Source: Nitrospira sp. bin75
GTDB lineage: Bacteria; Nitrospirota; Nitrospiria; Nitrospirales; UBA8639
Direction: 5' to 3'
Assembly: GCA_002238765.1 (NCBI GenBank)
Contig: MPMZ01000021.1
Location: forward strand, 1-45,336
DNA: 45,336 bases
Numbering within the stretch: the stretch's first letter is position 1; each line of letters opens with the position of its first letter. Shown here one piece after another: positions 24,332 through 32,348 of the stretch. The notes below the pieces were generated by a model. The model worked only from the letters and a program-made list of their open reading frames with translations, did not search any database and was not told where the DNA came from. The position numbers and the translations under genes are program-made.

Positions 24332-25348
24332 TCAAGCCGCTGCCCCTACAGCCAGATCCGGAACAGTATCTTTTTTGGCCCCAAGAAGAACCGGAAAGAT
24401 CTCCGTCCGCTCCCTCGGCGTCTGAGAAAGCATTTGAAGTATCTCTTGAACGACCTGCCCGGCATTTACATTCAGCCGATCGGCTAGGAACCGGGTCCAG
24501 TAGTCTTCTGGACTGTTGGGCGGCAACCACGTCCGGAGGACCCGGAGAATGGCGTTCTTGTCGCCCTCCAGTATCGCCGTTTCGACGATACTGGTGGCCC
24601 TCTCCCAAGCGTAGACACGTGAAGGAACGTCGAGGGGCAGATACACGACGGTAATCCCCAGTTTCTCGTCAAACATGACGCCCCGATACCGAGGCATCTC
24701 GACGGTAACGGCCAGATCAATCGGGTAGGCCTGCAAAACCCGGCGGGTTTTTTCCTCCAAGAGCCGTCGTCGCCCGATTTTGAGGGAGGCGAGTACGGCA
24801 AATCGATAGTCCAGATCGGTTTCGTGCTCGCAGAAGACGACGTCAACCTTGTCTTCCAATCCCGGATATTTGTGGGTGGCGGCATTTTTAAGGCCGCGTC
24901 TGGCATCCCGGAGCATGCGGAAACGTCCAAATGCAGCGATGAGGTCCTCAGCATTGGTACTTTCCTTGCTAACTCGGACACAAGACAGGTTGTCAATATT
25001 GAGGTCTTCCCGGCCAACTTGGTCGGATACCAAAATAGACCGGGCGCGGTCGATGCCTTCGCAGATTAGGGAGTAATACGGCTTCATTCGACGGTTGAAT
25101 AATTCGGCAACGGCATATTCAAACGCCTTGCCGCGCCAGCCATTGCTGTAGCCGGACATCTTGCGGCGACGGTTATACAGGCCGCCAATCTCCCGAATGG
25201 TGGGCAACGGGCCGAGGGATTCAAGATCCGGCTCTGATAAGAGTTCGGGAAGGGCCGATAAATGAGCATAGATGGAGATGCCGAGAAGATCGAATTCGGA
25301 TTCAACTCTCACCAAATGGACCTCTGAATCGACGATTCCGCTAAACAT
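24332..25348 (-). CDS. Hypothetical protein, possible restriction-endonuclease-like fold
   Basis: 338 residues from ATG 25348 (GGGAG upstream). No named family. GWRGKAFEYAVAELFNRR near residue 95 has the look of the first helix of PD-(D/E)XK enzymes, and EDKVDVVFCEHETDLDYRFA followed by VLASLKIGRRRLLEEKTR could be the beta hairpin with an Asp and a terminal Lys. The C-terminal 100 residues are helical. It has moderate GC and no frame damage. Standing among nuclease-like and defence-like genes it might be an effector, but that is inference from context and weak motif likeness. Confidence 0.5.
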   Translation of the reverse strand: MFSGIVDSEVHLVRVESEFDLLGISIYAHLSALPELLSEPDLESLGPLPTIREIGGLYNRRRKMSGYSNGWRGKAFEYAVAELFNRRMKPYYSLICEGIDRARSILVSDQVGREDLNIDNLSCVRVSKESTNAEDLIAAFGRFRMLRDARRGLKNAATHKYPGLEDKVDVVFCEHETDLDYRFAVLASLKIGRRRLLEEKTRRVLQAYPIDLAVTVEMPRYRGVMFDEKLGITVVYLPLDVPSRVYAWERATSIVETAILEGDKNAILRVLRTWLPPNSPEDYWTRFLADRLNVNAGQVVQEILQMLSQTPRERTEIFPVLLGAKKDTVPDLAVGAAA

Positions 25349-25476
25349 ACAATCTCCCAATTGACTCAAAGCTACAATCTGTAGCGACCTGGAATTACCC
25401 GACGTCGGAATTGAGAACCTCACCCTTTTAGACTCAGGGTTGAGAGAGACTCACCCTACGAGAAAGGGGGTTTGAC

Positions 25477-25578
25477 GTGCAAGACAACGTCTTTCGGAGA
25501 TTGCGAGAGAGGTATGAGAAGCACCAGCAGGCTCAACCTATCGAGTTGTCACCGAACGGAACCTGTCAACGACTTTGA
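25477..25578 (+). pseudogene. 5' part of a small gene interrupted by IS3
   Basis: GTG 25477 with AAAGGGGG upstream starts VQDNVFRRLRERYEKHQQAQ and continues to the TGA formed by the IS end (25576-25578). The likely 3' part is at 27133-27283, in a different frame, so besides the insertion there is at least one frameshift or a larger rearrangement. No family recognised. Confidence 0.4.
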
Positions 25579-25596
25579 GACACTGACGACTGCGAT

Positions 25597-26598
25597 TTAC
25601 TGAGTAGTTTCTCCTGTTGTGGATGTTACGGGTGGATTGATCCAGACCGCTTCGGGTAGGGGGTCTGGCTTTGGGATGCCCCGAACGAAGCGCTCGGGAT
25701 GACGGGCCCAGGCGGTTTGAAGGGTCCGCCCGCGCCTGCGCAGCACGCTCTCGGTTCGATGGTGATGGACGTCGTCCGGGGTGAGCATGGCAATGCCGCC
25801 ATGTCGATGCTCGGTGTTGTACCAAGGGAAGAACGTTCGACAGAAGGCGGTGGCGGCGGTGATGTTGTGGAACCGCCCGGGGAAGCCTGGGTGGTACTTC
25901 AGGGTCTTGAACTGGGCCTCGGAGAACGGGTTGTCATCGGACACCTGGGGGCGGCTCAGCGAGCGCGTGACCCCGAGGTCGGCGAGCAGTTGCGCGGTGC
26001 ACTTGCTCGTCATCGGCGCCCCGCGGTCGGAGTGCAAGGTGAGGACCTGGGGCCGGACACCTTGTTTGTTGCAGGTCTCTTCGATGAGACGGGCAGCCAG
26101 CGCCGAGTTCTCCCGGTCGGCGACCATCCAGCCGACCGCATAGCGGCTGAAGATGTCGAGCACGACGTAGAGGTAGAAGTACGTCCACTTCGTCGGCCCC
26201 AGCAGTCTGGTGATATCCCAGGACCAGGTCTGGTTCGGGGCCGTGGCCACCAGTTCGGGTTTGGCGTACTGGGGATGCTCACGCTGATTGCGCCTCTCTC
26301 GAACCGGCTGGTTGGTGGCCAGGATCCGATACATGGTGCGCTCCGAGCACAGGTAGTGGCCTTCGTCGAGCAGTGTTGCCACCACCTCCGCCGGCGCACG
26401 GTCAACGAAGCGTGGACAGGCGAGCACATCGAGGACCTGCTCGCGTTCGGAGTCACACAGCGCCCGGGCGGGCGTTGAACGGGGCTGCTGGTGCCCGGGA
26501 GTTAACCTCTGACGACGGTAGAAAGTCGCCCGCGACACGCCCAGCGCCCGGCACGCCGGCACGACGCCGACCTGCTCTGCCAGCGATTGGGCTGCCAT
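25597..26598 (-). CDS. IS3-family transposase OrfB (DDE integrase)
   Basis: 333 residues. It begins at ATG 26598 overlapping the orfA stop (TGATG), which allows reinitiation; many IS3 elements instead use a -1 frameshift, and the frame is open upstream for this too. HTH_21 domain (VGVVPACRALGVSRATFYRR), then the rve core: D in WSWDITRLLG, D in LHSDRGAPM, E in DDNPFSEAQFKTLKY. WYNTEHRHGGIAMLTPDDV is the C-terminal hallmark. No damage seen. Confidence 0.92.
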   Translation of the reverse strand: MAAQSLAEQVGVVPACRALGVSRATFYRRQRLTPGHQQPRSTPARALCDSEREQVLDVLACPRFVDRAPAEVVATLLDEGHYLCSERTMYRILATNQPVRERRNQREHPQYAKPELVATAPNQTWSWDITRLLGPTKWTYFYLYVVLDIFSRYAVGWMVADRENSALAARLIEETCNKQGVRPQVLTLHSDRGAPMTSKCTAQLLADLGVTRSLSRPQVSDDNPFSEAQFKTLKYHPGFPGRFHNITAATAFCRTFFPWYNTEHRHGGIAMLTPDDVHHHRTESVLRRRGRTLQTAWARHPERFVRGIPKPDPLPEAVWINPPVTSTTGETTQ

Positions 26599-27080
26599 CA
26601 GGAGCGCGTTTCGTGTTCGAGGTTCAATCCCAGCAGCCCGGATATTTTTCCCTGCACGTCCAGGATCGTGTGCGCGGTGTGCAACTCGTCTTCCAGGCGT
26701 TCCACTTTCGCTTCGAGCATTCGCACTTTCGCATCCAGCGGGTTGCGTTCGGCCGGTTTTACGCCGCGCTTCTTCGCGGCCAACTCCCGCAACGAGCCCT
26801 TTCGCCGCGCCTTTCGCCAAGTCGCCAGGTGAGAGCTGTACAACCCCTCGCGGCGAAGCAGGCGACCCACTTCGCCGGGCTGTGTACAGCGATCGGCCTC
26901 CTCGAGGATCCGCAGCCGATACTCCGCGGTGAACTGGCGCCGCATCGGCTTGGCCACGACCTCCGGGTCAGGGGTCGCTCCGGCGCGGCCGTCCCTGGGG
27001 GCCTCGTCGCTACGCTCCTCGACCCCCAGGGACGAATAGGGAATCTCATTCAATGTCATTGGGTCTCTCTCTGCGGCCAT
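26598..27080 (-). CDS. IS3-family OrfA (helix-turn-helix)
   Basis: 160 residues in the longest version (start 27080; an ATG eight codons in is also possible). RRQFTAEYRLRILEEADRCT is the classic IS3 OrfA helix-turn-helix and LRREGLYSSHLATWRKARRK the second part, followed by a leucine zipper (LDAKVRMLEAKVERLEDELH). It binds the IS ends and gives the N-terminus of the OrfAB transposase. Stop overlaps the orfB start. Confidence 0.9.
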   Translation of the reverse strand: MAAERDPMTLNEIPYSSLGVEERSDEAPRDGRAGATPDPEVVAKPMRRQFTAEYRLRILEEADRCTQPGEVGRLLRREGLYSSHLATWRKARRKGSLRELAAKKRGVKPAERNPLDAKVRMLEAKVERLEDELHTAHTILDVQGKISGLLGLNLEHETRS

Positions 27081-27132
27081 CGGTTTTCACCTCCACCGCC
27101 CTACAGTAATTCAAAGGGGTACCGGTGTCTCA

Positions 27133-27283
27133 CTCATGTTGGCAGAGAGGGGAACGATGTAGCACTGCTCTACAAGTTGGCAGGTGAAGCGTTGAAAACA
27201 GCTGAGGCTGATTTTGACAATTGGCATGAAACCATCAACAGCTACTGTGAGGGCAACCTACACCACGATCCGTTAAGCTAACT
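27133..27283 (+). pseudogene. 3' part of a small gene interrupted by IS3
   Basis: An open frame from the IS end to TAA 27281-27283 reads HVGREGNDVALLYKLAGEAL and KTAEADFDNWHETINSYCEG, a protein-like composition with no start codon. It is the probable continuation of the gene starting at 25477. Unknown family. Confidence 0.4.
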
Positions 27284-27284
27284 T

Positions 27285-27694
27285 CCGATAGGGCCCGTTA
27301 TATCGCCTTTGGTGCTATGATGTTGCCGCTGCGCTCGTAGCGCAGTCACGGAGCAAGAAGCAAGATACGGCGCCTCGGGGGGAGTCGGCCCCCGGGGCGT
27401 TCGTGCGTCTGGCCGTCAACTTCTCATAAGTGCCATTATGTCAACTTTCGGAAACGCGGAAACCCGCGCCGTTGCTGGACTTGCGTGGTTCCGGCCTGAA
27501 GTCTCTCGAAACGCCCCACCGGAAGCCGGGAAAAGACCGGATTTGGGCCCGAGCGGTGGGATAGAATTATCAGGAATGCCCGTTTTTGGGCCGTGAAGTG
27601 GGTAATTTCGAGCGGATGGGGGTTCGGGTATGGAGGTTTTCTAGGGTACCCCAAAAAAACGCCCCAGAATCGATTCTGGGGCGTTTTTTTGGGG
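27285..27694 (+). ncRNA. Repeated promoter-hairpin-terminator module, copy Z (complete)
   Basis: Extended -10 TGCTATGAT at 27313-27321; hairpin TGCGCT-CGT-AGCGCA at 27330-27344; GC hairpin around 27371-27400; then TTATGTCAACTTTCGG, GCGGAAACCCGCGCCGTTGC, CCCCACCGGAAGCCGGG, GTGGGTAATTTCGAGCGG, and the perfect terminator at 27649-27694. Compared with copy Y the order is kept over about 400 bp with many substitutions. It precedes the nuclease-like gene at 27725 on the same strand, so it may be its leader or an independent RNA. Confidence 0.55.
27649..27694. terminator. Perfect 46-bp palindromic bidirectional terminator
   Basis: CCCC-A7-CGCCCCAGAAT / ATTCTGGGGCG-T7-GGGG: every base of the 46 pairs. 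The A/T tracts on both sides make it a terminator in either direction. It isolates module Z from the gene at 27725. Partial relatives of its AGAATCGATTCT centre occur in modules X and Y and at about 34770. Confidence 0.85.
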
Positions 27695-27724
27695 TGATGG
27701 CTGCGGACAGTGAAATGGGGAGGG

Positions 27725-28375
27725 ATGCCTGTGACACCATTTCAGGCCGACATCGTGGACGCCATTCGGGACGCCTTTGGCCAACTGAATTTTCGATTTG
27801 ACGGGGAGAACTTTTGTGTCTGGGTCCCTTGGGGTGAGCCTCTTTCAGGGCGAAACGGCTGGACCAGAGCCATCAACACCGCCCTATGCAGGGTTGGGCA
27901 GGAATTCGGCTTTGAAACAAGGGTCAGGCCGGACAAACACGATCAGGCTGGGGGGTCTACCCCGAATGGTGGCGAACTCCTCTGGGACATCACTTGGCTG
28001 AAAAAGGATGGCCAGGGGCGGATGGTTGATATGCCCTTGATTGCAGAGTGTGAGTTTGGGTTTGCTTCTGTTGGTGAAAACATTCTCCCGGACTTCCAAA
28101 AACTTTTGCTGGCTCGTGCTGGCGTGCGTCTCATGGTTCATGAACATTGGCGTGAACGTGGGACCAGAGAACCGTGTGATCCGCAAGCTGTGGCCAACTA
28201 CCTCGCCCAACACATTCAAGCGTTCGGCCGCACCCAGTCAGACGATGTTTACCTGCTGGCCGTGTTAGAGGGGGAGGATTATCGCAAGATACGGTATTTC
28301 AGGCTTGGAGCGGATGGCGAGGCTGTCGAATGGGTCAAGGGGGAACCATCTCCGTTCGGGGCCGACGAACCCTGA
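27725..28375 (+). CDS. Nuclease-like hypothetical protein, paralogue 2
   Basis: 216 residues from ATG 27725; GTG 27731 has better spacing to GGGGAGGG and may be the real start. Related to the protein at 23468-24049. Motif order suggests a PD-(D/E)XK nuclease: ELLWDITWLKKDG (Asp on a strand), MPLIAECEFG (E-x-E on the next strand), then DFQKLLLARAGVRLMV (Lys on the helix). The end (DVYLLAVLEGEDYRKIRYFR) is the region best shared with paralogue 1. Here the acidic residues are kept. It is followed 63 bp later by a PH-like membrane protein. The substrate is unknown; the fold is an inference. Confidence 0.65.
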   Translation: MPVTPFQADIVDAIRDAFGQLNFRFDGENFCVWVPWGEPLSGRNGWTRAINTALCRVGQEFGFETRVRPDKHDQAGGSTPNGGELLWDITWLKKDGQGRMVDMPLIAECEFGFASVGENILPDFQKLLLARAGVRLMVHEHWRERGTREPCDPQAVANYLAQHIQAFGRTQSDDVYLLAVLEGEDYRKIRYFRLGADGEAVEWVKGEPSPFGADEP

Positions 28376-28438
28376 AAAGTCTCTCCGTGTGCCGGGCCTG
28401 AGTAGTTCAAACCAATACCCTTGAAGGGACTAGGATCG

Positions 28439-28831
28439 ATGAGCTACGTAAAGAGCGCGTTGGTGACAGGAGAGCAGATCCAATACGAAGGACATTTCCA
28501 CTGGACGGACAAGCTGACCGCGCTGATTCTGTGTTGTGTGGTCGTGGGGATTTTCTGGGTCATCTCGATGTGGGCTACCGAGATGGCAGTAACCAACCGG
28601 CGGTTGATCTATAAGCGCGGTTGGATTGCGCGAAAAACCGAAGAGTTAGGCTTGCAGCGAATAGGGGAAGTCAACCTGACACAAGGCATTCTCGGACGAA
28701 TCTTGAACTACGGCAAGGTGCAGGTACGGGGCTTGGGTGGAGGAGATATAATGCTCCCGAAAATGAGAAGCCCGCTAGGCTTCAAGAAAGCGCTTCAGGA
28801 AGCACAGGCTCAGGCCGAAATAACCTCTTAA
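28439..28831 (+). CDS. Membrane protein with bacterial PH (bPH2-like) domain
   Basis: 130 residues, ATG 28439. One hydrophobic stretch (LTALILCCVVVGIFWVISMW, residues 26-45), then a small beta domain with MAVTNRRLIYKRGWIARKTE and LGLQRIGEVNLTQGILGRIL: the 'TNRRLIYKxG' and 'I..V.v.qgilgRifgyG' patterns of YdbT/YdbS-type bPH2 domains. Such proteins sit in the inner membrane; their ligand is unknown. Likely the second gene of the unit starting at 27725. Confidence 0.8.
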   Translation: MSYVKSALVTGEQIQYEGHFHWTDKLTALILCCVVVGIFWVISMWATEMAVTNRRLIYKRGWIARKTEELGLQRIGEVNLTQGILGRILNYGKVQVRGLGGGDIMLPKMRSPLGFKKALQEAQAQAEITS

Positions 28832-28880
28832 AATCAAGGCAATTCGAACCAAAAATGTCTTCATTTCGTAATCTAATCAC

Positions 28881-28923
28881 CCGCGCTGTGTCAGGCTCGC
28901 AAGCTCCCCTCGACACAGCGCGG
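28881..28923. ncRNA. Long hairpin with conserved 21-nt loop, copy 1
   Basis: Perfect 11-bp stem CCGCGCTGTGT / ACACAGCGCGG closing a 21-nt loop (CAGGCTCGCAAGCTCCCCTC + G). The loop matches that of the hairpin at 32349-32397 (GAGGCTCGTAAACTCGCCCC + G) while the outer stem bases differ in both arms together, so pairing is kept. No T run follows. Confidence 0.6.
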
Positions 28924-29061
28924 TACAAGTCCCTCCACACAAGGGTATTTCCCACTTACACGCCTTGGCTTCGCGCCACGCCAGATCAGCGCCCACCCGA
29001 ACGCCTCCATGTGCACCGATCCCAGGCCGCAGGCAGCGCAATGCGACAGTCAGTTGGCACA

Positions 29062-29295
29062 CTACAGGACCGGCTCGTCGTCCTCGTCCAGGCTTGCCTC
29101 ATCGTCACAGTATTTCAGACGCCTTCTGCGTTCACGGACTGCCGCCACCGTCGCCAGATAGCGGCAGTTCTGACACTCGCCTTCCGGCGTCAGGTACAGC
29201 ATGTGACGGCAGGTTATACAGCGCGGCTGACGGTCATCGGACAAACGCTTCTTCGTGCCATTCATGACGGTGGGAGTACCCCTCCACTTGACCAC
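29062..29295 (-). CDS. Small zinc-ribbon protein
   Basis: 77 residues from GTG 29295 (CAGAGG just upstream); ATG 29265 would give 67. It contains CITCRHMLYLTPEGECQNC, two CxxC knuckles of a zinc ribbon, then a basic helix (VAAVRERRRRLKY) and an acidic tail (DEASLDEDDE). The VAAVRERRR piece recurs in the helix-turn-helix protein at 32425-32736 (AAVRERRRLSRRRR), hinting at common origin of the two loci, each with the same hairpin nearby. Function unknown. Confidence 0.55.
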   Translation of the reverse strand: MVKWRGTPTVMNGTKKRLSDDRQPRCITCRHMLYLTPEGECQNCRYLATVAAVRERRRRLKYCDDEASLDEDDEPVL

Positions 29296-30072
29296 AAAAC
29301 CTCTGGCCGACCTGTGCGCAGGGCTTCGCCATCAGACGGCCTGGCCCGACGCCTGGAACAGGTGCCTCGAACACTTCCGGATGGTGAGAGTCATTGAGCC
29401 GGATAACCTCCATAGGAGGCATCGCTGAGGGCTCGTTCCGCGAGGCTGCGGAGTGTCCTGTGCGACCGCTCTTTGGCCTCATCGCAAGGTTTGTAGCTGA
29501 AATTACGTTAAGCCGTGTGTGGCCATGCGGGGTGAAGTGCTCTGAGCACCATATCGCGTGTCTCAGAAACATCGCTGTCCGTTTTGAGACTGCCCGGATT
29601 ATGGGGACGAATAAAGGGACAAGCCGAAGGTCCTGGGCAGGTGCATTCAGGTATCCCTCAAGAGTGTTCCCGAACTGATCGTTAAAGAGACAGCGGGCCG
29701 TCCAGCTTGCGACTGAAAAACCATGTCAACCGCATAAAATCTTGTCGAGACCGCCTTCGCGTCGAGGCAGACTGCGCGGCATATGGGTACCGATGAGGCA
29801 ACGAGCTGCAGGATCGCTAAAACGCCACGCTGAAGCCGTACAACCGAGTTATGCTGCTTAGCGTAAATCTGAGTACAAACCTTGCGATGAGGCCTAACTG
29901 GTCTGCATCACGCGATCCAGACCTCCGACGGGCCCAGACCCGCAACAAATCGCCCCAGGGCTGCGCAGGAGCTGCGATCCGAGCCCAGGCAAGGGTCCAG
30001 ACAGGGGTGATTTCCGGGCTCAGAGCCAGTCCTAGCCACCGAACTCCTGGAGGCGCAAGTTCTCGTCCTTCC
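29296..30072. other. Gene-free region with two copies (C, D) of the 31-bp repeat
   Basis: No convincing gene in 777 bp. It contains the 31-bp repeat in opposite orientations at 29475-29505 (minus, copy C) and 29864-29894 (plus, copy D), 358 bp apart, facing each other as an inverted pair. The DNA between them has no ORF of note. Confidence 0.5.
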
Positions 30073-30300
30073 TCAGTCAAAAGACGGCACGGTCCCGATG
30101 GGCGTCTCGTTTCCCATTGTGCCGTCCTCGAGCAACAAAGTCATGAAATCGTCATTGATGCCTCGATGGTACACAAAGAAGCGCTCGCCGGAGTCGTCAA
30201 CCGGCTGAACCGTTATGCGTCTGAGGTGTGGTGAGTTCCGGCGGATTTCCTCCGCCGCCTCCCATGCGCTCTTCCTGCTCTCAAACTGTCTCACTCTCAT
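30073..30300 (-). CDS. Small hypothetical protein
   Basis: 75 residues, ATG 30300 with a perfect AGGAGAAAG site. Basic N-terminus (MRVRQFESRKSAWEAAEEIR), then a strand-rich part with VQPVDDSGERFFVYHRG and acidic/hydroxyl C-terminus. No family recognised. It is monocistronic on the minus strand, upstream of the signal peptidase in position but downstream in transcription. Confidence 0.6.
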   Translation of the reverse strand: MRVRQFESRKSAWEAAEEIRRNSPHLRRITVQPVDDSGERFFVYHRGINDDFMTLLLEDGTMGNETPIGTVPSFD

Positions 30301-30405
30301 GTCTTTCTCCTGTTCCAAGATTTAGTGTCGTCGTGGCTCCTCAACAGGCAGCCAATCATTAGCAAACCGATTTGTCGGAACAGCGGCCTTCTTTCTGACC
30401 TCCTG

Positions 30406-31467
30406 TCATGGGCTATTCACAGACTGACCGATTCGCTCCCAACGCACACGGCCTGTCTTTTGGTCCCACGACCAATATATCCTTTTTGCAAGGCCTAGGA
30501 TCTGCGGGTCTGCAACAAATCCCCAAAACCGACTGTCCCGGCTGTTGCCGCGGTTATCGCCCAGCGTCAAGTAGTAATCGTTCTCAACAACGCGCGGCCC
30601 GATGGGCTGCCGCAGGGTCGTTCCCGGTGGAAACAGCGGCCCGTAAAACACCTGGAATCCGTCCATAGCCTGACCATGCTTGCTCGGGAAGAACACCCCC
30701 AAGGGAATGGGCACACGTTCGCCGTTCAAGTAGAGGTTCTGGTCCTGCCGAATTTCGGCCGTGTCCCCCGCGCGCGGGACGACGACCGGTCCGAAGTTGT
30801 CGTGGCCTAGCGGTGCTGTTTGATTCAGGTACCATTCCTGTCCCAGCGCCTCGCCGTTCACGTATACTTGTTGATCGCGCACGTCTACCTGGTCACCTGG
30901 AAGGGCGACCACGCGCTTGATGAAGTCGAGATCTTCGTCCCAAGGATGCTGGAAGATGATAATGTCGAATTGTTTGGGATCGGTGGACCGATAGAGAAAC
31001 CTGTTTACTAGGATATGGTCACCGATGAGCAGGGTGCCCTCCATCGCCCCAGAAGATACTCTGAATGCCTGCATTACCACATGCCGCATAATCCGGTTCA
31101 AGGCCGGCTGCGCTACAAAGACACAAGCTAACCAAACCATCAGATAGAAGTACCACCTGTTGTATGACTTCCGTGCGAAGGCGTCTCCTTGCAATCGGGC
31201 GACTCGTATTGCATCAACGGCAATGCAGAGATACACCGAAAGTACGGTAAGAACAGGAATGGCGACGTTAAAGGGAGGGAGGGATAATTCCATCCCGATC
31301 ACGAGACCGACGATGACAACGGCCCAGAGCAAACAGAAAAACACAATACCTTTTGTCAGTTCACCATTATGTATCTGGCCAAGACCCGGGAGTAACAAAC
31401 TCAGCACTGCTGCTTGCCATGGTTTTCTATGGGGCTTTGGATTGGTTCCGCTTACATGAGTGCTCAT
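30406..31467 (-). CDS. Signal peptidase I-like (S26) protein with Ala at the nucleophile position
   Basis: 353 residues, ATG 31467 with GAGGTTGAA upstream. Residues 16-90 form a TM2/DUF5683-like pair or trio of membrane helices (WQAAVLSLLLPGLGQIHNGE), residues 106-124 another helix, then the S26 domain. The box that reads SGSM in active enzymes is S138-S139-G140-A141-M142 here, so the nucleophilic Ser is Ala, although the general-base Lys184 (DFIKRVVALPGD) and the GDNRGNSRDSR box are intact. A signal peptidase on mobile DNA usually serves conjugation or exported cargo. It may be an inactive, regulatory or unusual member; Ser138/139 might substitute. Confidence 0.85.
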   Translation of the reverse strand: MSTHVSGTNPKPHRKPWQAAVLSLLLPGLGQIHNGELTKGIVFFCLLWAVVIVGLVIGMELSLPPFNVAIPVLTVLSVYLCIAVDAIRVARLQGDAFARKSYNRWYFYLMVWLACVFVAQPALNRIMRHVVMQAFRVSSGAMEGTLLIGDHILVNRFLYRSTDPKQFDIIIFQHPWDEDLDFIKRVVALPGDQVDVRDQQVYVNGEALGQEWYLNQTAPLGHDNFGPVVVPRAGDTAEIRQDQNLYLNGERVPIPLGVFFPSKHGQAMDGFQVFYGPLFPPGTTLRQPIGPRVVENDYYLTLGDNRGNSRDSRFWGFVADPQILGLAKRIYWSWDQKTGRVRWERIGQSVNSP

Positions 31468-31580
31468 ATTTCAACCTCGTGTCGCATTAATCGGGTTACT
31501 GACTTGAACCGCGGCCGTTTGATAGATGCCCAAAGGCATCATCGCACGATTTCCCACACCCTGAAATCGCCCCAGGATGG

Positions 31581-31862
31581 TCAGGGGTATCCCTCTCTTT
31601 CAATCAGGTTCAGCTGCACACCCGAGCGCTTTCCAGCCTCATACACGCGCTTCACTGTAGTCGGATACCACGTCCCGCCCCGTGGCGCCCCGACACCGAC
31701 TGCATTCAGCATGTCCGCGATGGCCCGCCAGCCGCGTCCCTCATCCCGGCAGTTCTGGATCTGAACGAAGACCCGTCCGACGTGCTCCATCTGCTGCGCC
31801 CGCCTGGTCTGTCCGGACAGCTTCCCGGCGCGCCTTGCCGTGCGTTTGTTCCGGAATGTCAT
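31581..31862 (-). CDS. Small protein with recombinase-type DNA-binding motif
   Basis: 93 residues, ATG 31862. After a basic N-terminus (MTFRNKRTARRAGKLSG) comes CRDEGRGWRAIADMLNAVGV and GAPRGGTWYPTTVKRVYEAG, the 'LN..Gi.tprG..W..stV.riy' pattern of the PF07508-type domain in large serine recombinases and of many small plasmid regulators. No catalytic domain. It is divergent from 31971-32294 with a palindromic operator pair between them, so it is probably the autoregulated repressor of that region. Confidence 0.65.
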   Translation of the reverse strand: MTFRNKRTARRAGKLSGQTRRAQQMEHVGRVFVQIQNCRDEGRGWRAIADMLNAVGVGAPRGGTWYPTTVKRVYEAGKRSGVQLNLIEREGYP

Positions 31863-31877
31863 GCCTTACTCTCTGCC

Positions 31878-31912
31878 TGTTAACATGAACAAAGTCATGT
31901 TGATGTTAACAT
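31878..31912. promoter_or_regulatory. Operator: two TGTTAACA palindromes 26 bp apart
   Basis: TGTTAACATG (31878-31887) and ATGTTAACAT (31903-31912) are palindromes whose centres are 26 bp apart, with a further half-site TCATGTTG between. They lie in the divergent region between 31862 and 31971, the expected place for an autoregulator's operator. Confidence 0.6.
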
Positions 31913-31970
31913 ACCCTCACGTGCTACACTCCCCTCCGAGAATCCGCAACTCTGTGACGGAGACAATGCC

Positions 31971-32294
31971 ATGCCAAAGATTGACGACGAGACACTCCGG
32001 CAACGCTACGAGAAGGCGAAGGCCGAATGGGACGAGCGCCAGAAAGAGAACCGCGCCCGGCAGCGCCGCGAGAAAGCCCAGGCGGACGCCCGCCGCAGGA
32101 CCATCATCGGCGAGATGGTCCTGCACCACGTGCAGGAAAACCCGCACGAACACGATCGCCTCATGAAGCGGCTGGACGCCTTTCTCAAGGACCCCGGAGA
32201 CCGCGCCCTGTTCGACCTACCGCCCAGGTCCGAAGCGCCCGCTTCCGTCCCTTCAACGGAGCCTTCACCCCCCGGAAATTCGTCCCCTCAGTAG
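31971..32294 (+). CDS. Plasmid mobilisation-type accessory protein
   Basis: 107 residues, ATG 31971 with GGAG upstream. A highly charged helix (LRQRYEKAKAEWDERQKENR, ARQRREKAQADARRR) leads into TIIGEMVLHHVQENPHEHDR and LMKRLDAFLKDPGDRALFDL. This R-R-x-x-I-x-G ... L-x-x-FL-x-x-DRALF arrangement is that of small proteins found beside relaxase genes on mobilisable plasmids (MobC/MobS-like). The tail is Pro/Ser-rich. No relaxase gene lies next to it in this replicon, so mobilisation would need one in trans. Confidence 0.6.
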   Translation: MPKIDDETLRQRYEKAKAEWDERQKENRARQRREKAQADARRRTIIGEMVLHHVQENPHEHDRLMKRLDAFLKDPGDRALFDLPPRSEAPASVPSTEPSPPGNSSPQ

Positions 32295-32348
32295 TCCGAT
32301 TCCGGCCTTGCCGATTGCCTCTACATCTGCCACAATTCCACCATCCCT

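Larger units (their letters stand above)
25576..27132 (-). mobile_element. IS3-family insertion sequence
   Basis: 1557 bp. Ends are TGAGACAC ... GTGTCTCA, the 5'-TGA/TCA-3' ends usual for IS3, with further inverted similarity inside (ATTTACTGAGTAG versus AATTACTGTAG). Two overlapping genes on the minus strand encode orfA and orfB. Flanking 3-mers are CTT and CTC, so no exact target duplication is left. Confidence 0.85.
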
